The notes under the pieces were generated by a model. The model made no database searches. It saw nothing but the letters and a program-made list of their open reading frames with translations, and had not been told where the DNA came from. A DNA stretch of 64,000 nt from Bisbaumannia pacifica (lineage in GTDB: Bacteria; Pseudomonadota; Gammaproteobacteria; Pseudomonadales; Halomonadaceae), in NCBI RefSeq assembly GCF_007989625.1, contig NZ_BJUK01000009.1:1-64000 (forward strand). The letters run 5' to 3'. This document shows, in pieces, positions 59,071 through 64,000 of the stretch (position 1 is its first letter; each line of letters opens with the position of its first letter). The position numbers and the translations under genes are program-made.

Positions 59071-59709
59071 TCAGGCCTCGGCGCCGGGCAGCGGGTACTC
59101 GGCCATCGCCGCTTCGATCTGCGCCATGCTGCGGCGCTGCGCGGGCCGCTGCTCCAGTGCCTGCCAGTAGCGCTCGAACTCGGGGCGCCGGTCGATGGTG
59201 CCGAACTGCATGCCCCAGCCGAGATGGGAACCCACATAAACGTCCGCCGCCGAGAAGCGCTCACCGGCGATATAGTGCCGCCCCCGAACCGCGTCGGCCA
59301 GCACGTCCAGCACCGTCTCGAGGCGCCCACAGCCCAGCTGCATTTCCTGGTCGGCGCTCATCTCCACCTGGCAAGCCTTCAGTCCCAGGGCGGCCTCGAG
59401 GGGCCCGGCGACGAACAACAGCCAGCGGTAGTAGTCGCCCCGCTCGGCCGGCGGAGGGGCCAGGCCGGCCTCGGGAAAGGCGTCGGCCAGATAGGCGCAG
59501 ATCGCCGCCGCCTCGGTGACCACCACCTCGCCATGCCGAATGGCCGGCACCTTGCCCATCGGGTTGATGGCCAGGTAGTCGGGCGCCTTCATCGAGGTGC
59601 CGTATTGTAAATATTCCACTCGGTAGGGCACCCCGATCTCTTCCAGCATCCAGTGCGCGATGCCGCCACGCGAGTAGGGGTTGGTGTAGAGGGTAATCGT
59701 CCGTTCCAT
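59071..59709 (-). CDS. Glutathione S-transferase family protein
   Basis: A 212-residue GST. The thioredoxin-like N-terminal domain includes TLYTNPYSRGGIAHWMLEE, NPMGKVPAIRHGE and TEAAAICAYLADAFPEAGLA; the helical C-domain has ERFSAADVYVGSHLGWG. The specific substrate is unknown. It follows the YafY-like regulator by 60 bases and is probably controlled by it. Confidence 0.9.
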   Translation of the reverse strand: MERTITLYTNPYSRGGIAHWMLEEIGVPYRVEYLQYGTSMKAPDYLAINPMGKVPAIRHGEVVVTEAAAICAYLADAFPEAGLAPPPAERGDYYRWLLFVAGPLEAALGLKACQVEMSADQEMQLGCGRLETVLDVLADAVRGRHYIAGERFSAADVYVGSHLGWGMQFGTIDRRPEFERYWQALEQRPAQRRSMAQIEAAMAEYPLPGAEA

Positions 59710-59769
59710 GTCGCACTCCTAATGTCCGTTGGGGTGCCTCAGCATAATCGAGCAGGCTGACAGCTTTTG

Positions 59770-60450
59770 TCAGCAGTCTTGGAGGGTCGCCAGCCATTCC
59801 CGACGCAAGACATGGCGTCGACGGGGATAGTGCTCCGCCAGGGGCGTCGCCGATTCGATCCGGTCGGCACGGAAATGCCGATATGCCCGACGCAGCTCAC
59901 ACCAGGCGGCCAGGATCCGGCTCGACTCGAAGAAGGTCAGGCTCACCGGCCAGATGAGCCGCGTCGACGCCTGGCCGGCTTCATCGTGGTAGTCGATCCG
60001 CAGCTTGCGCTCCTCACGAATGGCCTGGCGCAGGACGCTTAGCGCGACCGCCTGGGGTTTCTCCCAGCCGGGACCCACCAGCAAGGCCTGGTCTTCCAGG
60101 TGCGCATGGAGGGCGCGTGGCAGCACCGCCGAGACCTTCGCCAGAGCCTCGGCCGCGGCGGCGGCCAACTCATCGTCGGCTCGGCGCTCGACCCAGGTCA
60201 GTCCCAGGGCCAGGGCCTCCACCTCGTCGGCGGAAAACATCAAGGGGGGCAGCAGGAAATCCGGTCGGAGCACATAGCCCAGGCCGGGCTCACCGTCGAT
60301 CTGGGCACCGATCGCCTTGAGGTCGGCGATGTCGCGGTACAGGGTGCGCAGGGACACGCCCAGTTGCTCCGCCAGCAGCTGGCCGCTCACGGGGCGCCGA
60401 TGGTGGCGCAGCAACTGCATCAGATCGAATAGCCGGGTCGTGCGCGACAT
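59770..60450 (-). CDS. YafY-type HTH/WYL transcriptional regulator
   Basis: A 226-residue regulator: N-terminal HTH_11 (TRLFDLMQLLRHHRRPVSGQ, LGVSLRTLYRDIADLK) and a WYL domain (about 130-210; KLRIDYHDEAGQ and LIWPVSLTFFESSRILAAWC). WYL domains sense ligands, often nucleic-acid-linked. It may regulate the GST gene behind it, as YafY-GST pairs are common. Confidence 0.9.
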   Translation of the reverse strand: MSRTTRLFDLMQLLRHHRRPVSGQLLAEQLGVSLRTLYRDIADLKAIGAQIDGEPGLGYVLRPDFLLPPLMFSADEVEALALGLTWVERRADDELAAAAAEALAKVSAVLPRALHAHLEDQALLVGPGWEKPQAVALSVLRQAIREERKLRIDYHDEAGQASTRLIWPVSLTFFESSRILAAWCELRRAYRHFRADRIESATPLAEHYPRRRHVLRREWLATLQDC

Positions 60451-60560
60451 GGTGATCTAGGCTCCATTCGCCAGGAGAGGTAGTGCGGCACCTTAGCCGG
60501 TTCGCCCGGCTTTCGAAACTGGCCAGGCCATGAGGAGCCCTGCGTGCGCCAATGCCAGCG

Positions 60561-61412
60561 TCACCGCCGTTCGTCGCGGGTGGCGCGCAGCAGGACCCGG
60601 TCCATGCCGCGGCTGCCGAGCAGGCGCTTGAGGCAGGCAAAGAGGTGGGTCGGCAGGGTCACCGCATAGCGGGCCCGGGGGCGGGGGCTCTCCAGGGCAT
60701 GCACCAGCTTGGCGATCACCGCCTCGGGGCCCAGGGTGAAGGGCGCCTTGCCTGCCTGGCTGGCCAGGCGCGCCTCCACATGGCGATAGGTCTCGGCATG
60801 GGCGCTGTGCCGGGTGTCGATGCGGGCCCGGAAGGCGCGGTGGGCGCTCTCCCGGAAGCGGCTGCTGATGGGGCCGGGCTGGATCAGGCTGACCTGGATG
60901 CCGCTGCCGGTGAGCTCCTGGCGCAGGGTATCGGTGAGGCCCTCCAGGGCGAACTTGGAGCAGACATAGGCGCCACGATAGGGCAGGGCGGCGAAGCCTA
61001 GCACCGAGCTGTTCTGCACGATGCGCCCATGCCCCTGGGCGCGCATCGCGGGAAGCACCCGGCAGGTCAGCTCATGGGTGCCCAGCAGGTTGGTCTCCAG
61101 TTGGGCGCGCAGGGTCGCCCGGCTGAGGTCCTCCACCGCCCCGGGTTGCCCATAGGCACCGTTGTTGAAGAGGGCATCGAGGCGCCCGTCGGTACGCTCC
61201 AGTACCTCTTGTACCGCGGCGGCGATGCTGTCGCTGTCGTCCAGGTCCAGGCGCAGGGCCTCCAGGCCCTCCGCCTCGAGTCGGGCCACGTCGTCCGCAC
61301 GGCGCGCCGTGGCGAAGACCCGCCAACAGCGGGCGCTCAGGGCATGGGCGGCGGCATGACCGATGCCGCTGGAGCAGCCGGTGATCAGGATGGTGCGTGG
61401 CGAATCGGACAC
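60561..61412 (-). CDS. Short-chain dehydrogenase/reductase
   Basis: A 283-residue SDR. The nucleotide loop is TILITGCSSGIGHAAAHAL, the NNG motif LFNNGAYGQPG, the catalytic Tyr/Lys in YRGAYVCSKFALEGL and the Ser in VQNSSVLGF. Classical SDR with an extended C-terminus. The GTG at 61412 preceded by GGGGAGAA is taken as start; the frame opens upstream without a better site. Confidence 0.88.
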   Translation of the reverse strand: MSDSPRTILITGCSSGIGHAAAHALSARCWRVFATARRADDVARLEAEGLEALRLDLDDSDSIAAAVQEVLERTDGRLDALFNNGAYGQPGAVEDLSRATLRAQLETNLLGTHELTCRVLPAMRAQGHGRIVQNSSVLGFAALPYRGAYVCSKFALEGLTDTLRQELTGSGIQVSLIQPGPISSRFRESAHRAFRARIDTRHSAHAETYRHVEARLASQAGKAPFTLGPEAVIAKLVHALESPRPRARYAVTLPTHLFACLKRLLGSRGMDRVLLRATRDERR

Positions 61413-61831
61413 CCGGGTTCTCCCCTGACAAAAGCCGCACTGTGGCGCTTTCGTTCCCTCGGGGCAAGGCCGGGAGCGGGTGCCCCGTGATAGGAGATAG
61501 AGGTTACCGATGGACGGGGGCCGATCTACCCACAGCGAGAAGAGGACGTGTCGCCCATGCCCCAGGCCATGCGCCCCGGGTTGGTCGGTATCAGCTCGCG
61601 AGGGCAGTTGAGGAGGCCGCCGTCGGGTCCGATCACCATCGCCCTGGAGGTGGGCGGCGTTGTCGCGCAGCACGGCATGCGGCTCTGCGGACAACGGGGA
61701 CGTCACGCCCCTGTCGCTCGATACGCCCCGGCCTGGGGGGAATGGGCTAGTGTGAAGGAAGGGGGCCGGGAGCCGCGTGGCGGTGCCCTCGAGGCCCGAC
61801 GAATGGCGCCAGGGCGCCAGGGCAGGAGAAC
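61413..61831. other. Non-coding stretch between SDR and receiver-domain gene
   Basis: 419 bases holding the divergent promoters of the two genes. Open frames on both strands are GC-bias shadows without homology or ribosome sites. Nothing definite is seen. Confidence 0.4.
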
Positions 61832-62623
61832 ATGGAACCGCATCGCTTCGCCGAGTCGGCCCTCGGCTTCACCCGCAGCCCGCTGGGCATCATCGCGCTC
61901 TTTATCGTCCTGGTCTACGGCTTCGCCTCCCTGGTGGTCGGGCTCGGCAGCAACCTCGCCGAGCGGGTGGTGCCGCTGATCTATTTCATGGTCGGCTTCC
62001 CGGTGCTGGTCTTCTTCGGTTTCCTGTGGCTGGTCGCCCGACACCACAACAAGCTCTATGGTCCCGCCGATTTCGAGGACGAGGAGAACTTTCTTCGCGC
62101 CCAGGTGGCCACCGCCGCCTCCCTGGCGGCGGCCTCGATCAAGCATCCGGGGGACGAGGCCGACGCCGGCGAGAGCCAGGTGAACACGATCGTCGAGACC
62201 CTGTCGATGATGCCCCGCGGGCGGATGGAGCCCTGGCGCCAGCGCCTGCTATGGGTCGACGACCACCCGGAAAACAATATCTTCGAGCGTCGGGCCTTCG
62301 CCGCCCAGGGCATCGATGTGGTGCTGGCACGCTCCACCGACGAGGCCCTGAGGCTGCTGGAATCGCGGCGCTACGCGGTGATCATCTCCGACATGGGGCG
62401 GCGCGAAGGGCCGCGGGAGGGCTATGCACTGCTCGAACGCTTGCGCGCCCGCGGCGATACCACACCCTTTCTGATCTATGCCGGCTCGAATCGCCTCGAG
62501 CACAAGCAGGAGGCGCACCGGCGTGGCGCCCAGGGCTCCACCAATCGGGTCGAGGAGCTGTTTCGCCTGGTGATGGAGGCCCTGTGCCGCGATCGCGATG
62601 TGCCCGGCCCTAGGCCTTGCTGA
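61832..62623 (+). CDS. Membrane-anchored receiver-domain protein
   Basis: A 263-residue protein with two N-terminal TM helices (about 18-38 and 47-68), a linker (about 75-130), and a C-terminal receiver domain. The receiver keeps the acidic pair and phospho-Asp ([20 protein letters not shown]), but the switch Thr position reads FLIYAGS and the conserved Lys is lost ([14 protein letters not shown]). It has no output domain. It could be a phosphate sink, a pseudo-receiver or a protein-docking module at the membrane. No kinase adjoins. Its end overlaps convergent ybjQ by 14 bases. Confidence 0.8.
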   Translation: MEPHRFAESALGFTRSPLGIIALFIVLVYGFASLVVGLGSNLAERVVPLIYFMVGFPVLVFFGFLWLVARHHNKLYGPADFEDEENFLRAQVATAASLAAASIKHPGDEADAGESQVNTIVETLSMMPRGRMEPWRQRLLWVDDHPENNIFERRAFAAQGIDVVLARSTDEALRLLESRRYAVIISDMGRREGPREGYALLERLRARGDTTPFLIYAGSNRLEHKQEAHRRGAQGSTNRVEELFRLVMEALCRDRDVPGPRPC

Positions 62624-62951
62624 CGCGCACCGCGGTACCGGTGGCCACCAGGAAAAGCATCGACTTGCCGCCGCCGGAGATCTCGCTGTAATCGAGGTCG
62701 ACGGCGATCACCGCATTGGCGCCCAGGGATTCCGCTTCCCGGCGCAGCTCGTCCAGGCAGGCCACCCGCGCGTCCCGCAGCGCCGCCTGGGACGACTTGT
62801 TGCGTCCGCCGAAGAAGTCGCGGAAGCCGGCGAACAGGTCCTTGAAGACGTTCATGCCGAAGACGCACTCCGCCGAGACGATATCGAGGTGCTCGACGAC
62901 GCGGTAGCCTTCGAGGTGGGAGGAGGTGGTGAGCAGTAGGCGTTCAGACAT
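62610..62951 (-). CDS. ybjQ: YbjQ/DUF74 family protein
   Basis: A 113-residue YbjQ-like protein (DUF74, heavy-metal-binding fold family). Family segments: [19 protein letters not shown], the [11 protein letters not shown] pattern and [20 protein letters not shown]. These proteins form pentamers; function is unknown. The 3' end overlaps the receiver-domain gene by 14 bases. Confidence 0.92.
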   Translation of the reverse strand: MSERLLLTTSSHLEGYRVVEHLDIVSAECVFGMNVFKDLFAGFRDFFGGRNKSSQAALRDARVACLDELRREAESLGANAVIAVDLDYSEISGGGKSMLFLVATGTAVRVSKA

Positions 62952-63060
62952 GCGACTTCCTTTTCCGAGGTGACGGGGCCCGGCGCCTGGCCGGGACGAA
63001 ATGCAAGGTACATTCGATCCTAGCCCAGCTTCCCCCGGCTGTAATCCTGCCCATGGGGAT

Positions 63061-63149
63061 TAGACCATGGTCTAGGTCCCGTTTTTCGCTCATTCGTTGA
63101 CACCCCGTTGTCCTGGCGACTAGGCTCAATGGCGAAAGTTACCGGTAAC
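63061..63149 (+). promoter_or_regulatory. dctP promoter with two palindromes
   Basis: A perfect 14-bp palindrome TAGACCATGGTCTA (63061-63074) lies upstream of TTGACA (63097-63102), which is 18 bp from TAGGCT (63121-63126). Just after, GTTACCGGTAAC (63138-63149) is a 12-bp perfect palindrome of the type bound by LacI-family GntR/IdnR. A two-input promoter is suggested. Confidence 0.7.
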
Positions 63150-63271
63150 ATTCGGCTCGATATGGAGAGCTCGTTGCATAAGTCTCGTTACCAGAGACCC
63201 GTTACCCAGATCCCGAATGCCGCCACGTCGGCGGTATCGACCAACAACAACGCCGATCACGGAGTCACGCC

Positions 63272-64000
63272 ATGACACCTCGTTGGAGCCACGCCGCCGC
63301 CCTGACCGGGGCCGCCATCCTCTCCCTTGGCATCGCCCAGGCCCAGTCCCCCGAGCTCTCCGCGCCCCCCGCCATCGACGGTGAGGTGGTGGGAGACCAC
63401 GGCAGCCATACCATCCGCATGGGCTTCGGCCTCTCGGAGGGCTCGCCCCAGTACCTCTCCAGCCGCTACTTCGCCGATATCCTCGAGCAGCGCAGCGAGG
63501 GCCGCCTGACGGTGCAGATCTTCCCCAACAGCCAACTGGGGGACGATGTGCAGATGATGGAGATGCTGCAGACCGGCACCCTGGACATGACCTATCCCTC
63601 CAGCTCGGCGGCCACCTCCTATGTCTCCGAGCTGGCGGTCTTCGACCTGCCCTTCCTGCTGCCTAGCCGCGAGGCGGCCATCGAGGTGCTGCAGAGCGAG
63701 GCCGCCCAATCGATGCTGGACGCCTTCGAGGGCAGCGGCATCAAGGCCCTGGCCTTCTCCGAGAATGGCTATCGCCAGCTCTCCAACAGCGCCCGCCCGG
63801 TGGCCAGCCCCGAGGACGTGGCCGGCCTGGACGTGCGCGGCCTGACCGTGCGCACCATGGAGAACCCGGTGCACCTGGCGATCTGGGAGGCGCTGGGCGC
63901 CAACCCCACGCCGATGGCCTTCGGCGAGCTCTTCTCGGCCATGGAGCAGGGCGTGGTGGACGGCCAGGAGAACCCCTGGAGCACCATCCTCACCTCCAAC
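63272..64000 (+). CDS. dctP: TRAP transporter substrate-binding protein, partial
   Basis: The first 243 codons of a DctP-family periplasmic binding protein; the 3' end lies outside the window. A signal peptide (AALTGAAILSLGIAQAQ) precedes the domain (IRMGFGLSEGSPQYLSSRYF, FPNSQLGDDVQMMEMLQTGT, VFDLPFLLPSREAA). The Arg of the carboxylate site should be in LDVRGLTVRTMENPVH, with GVVDGQENPWSTI following. TRAP systems import sugar acids, C4-dicarboxylates or similar. The GntR/IdnR-type operator upstream hints at a sugar acid such as gluconate. The permease genes should follow. Confidence 0.92.
   Translation, partial: MTPRWSHAAALTGAAILSLGIAQAQSPELSAPPAIDGEVVGDHGSHTIRMGFGLSEGSPQYLSSRYFADILEQRSEGRLTVQIFPNSQLGDDVQMMEMLQTGTLDMTYPSSSAATSYVSELAVFDLPFLLPSREAAIEVLQSEAAQSMLDAFEGSGIKALAFSENGYRQLSNSARPVASPEDVAGLDVRGLTVRTMENPVHLAIWEALGANPTPMAFGELFSAMEQGVVDGQENPWSTILTSN

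Noticed and set aside
61548-61979. A 143-codon frame overlapping the start of the receiver-domain gene
   Set aside because: Low-complexity Ser/Arg/Pro translation in the wrong frame; the receiver-domain gene explains the region.

Overview
The window is GC-rich (roughly two-thirds G+C), densely coded gammaproteobacterial chromosome. The order recO-pdxJ, barA/gacS, cysM-rlmD-relA-mazG is close to that of Pseudomonas. Together with a TRAP transporter, DUF3307/SatD, BenE and an Anr/FNR-type ccoM, it suggests a Halomonas-like (Halomonadaceae) organism. This assignment is inference from gene content. I saw no rRNA, tRNA, CRISPR array, intact insertion sequence or prophage.

Layout. 1-12.9 kb: housekeeping genes (recO, pdxJ, hybrid kinase barA, cysM, rlmD, relA, mazG, ppc). 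13-28.5 kb: dosC-like haem-globin diguanylate cyclase, panE, topB, an ABC1/UbiB-like kinase, an unrecognised membrane protein, a SEC-C/TPR protein, an AmpG-like permease, rfaH, a SlyD-like isomerase, a 40-codon ccoM-like gene under two FNR/Anr-type sites, and a GAF-EAL protein. 28.5-40.2 kb: lytic transglycosylase, proS, a GNAT/nitrilase pair with benE and its XRE-cupin regulator, an amidase lipoprotein, a DUF3307/SatD pair, a VWA/MoxR pair, and a hydroxyisobutyrate-dehydrogenase-like enzyme. 40.2-53 kb: accessory, partly AT-richer DNA with a copper-resistance island (copper P-type ATPase, Met-rich CpxP-like protein, copB, copA multicopper oxidase, sensor kinase, response regulator, cupredoxin, DUF411 protein). 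53-64 kb: polB, yejK, a YadGH-type ABC exporter, ppiC, a WYL regulator with a GST, an SDR, a membrane-anchored receiver-domain protein, ybjQ, and the start of a TRAP dctP gene.

Copper island. Four intergenic sites share the direct repeat TTCAG-N6-TTCAG (or one mismatch). They lie before copA, the cupredoxin, a small secreted protein and the CpxP-like/ATPase block, and three have a -10-like hexamer 10 bp downstream. This looks like a small regulon of the local OmpR-family regulator. The DUF411 pair instead has a MerR/CueR-type promoter with a 19-bp spacer.

Unusual pattern. Several genes carry partial echoes of their own ends. The 3' ends of ppc, dosC and polB are each followed by a diverged second copy of the gene tail. 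The kinase and regulator of the copper system are separated by about 1 kb, with a stub of a second regulator in front of the kinase and a stub of a second kinase behind the regulator. The ABC ATPase gene has its whole translation start triplicated as 56-bp units, creating two overlapping 19-codon leader ORFs. Many of the differences in the 3' echoes are synonymous, which suggests remnants of resident orthologues left beside incoming copies (inference). A dispersed intergenic element of about 110-215 bp occurs three times, with a fourth partial copy at the window edge.
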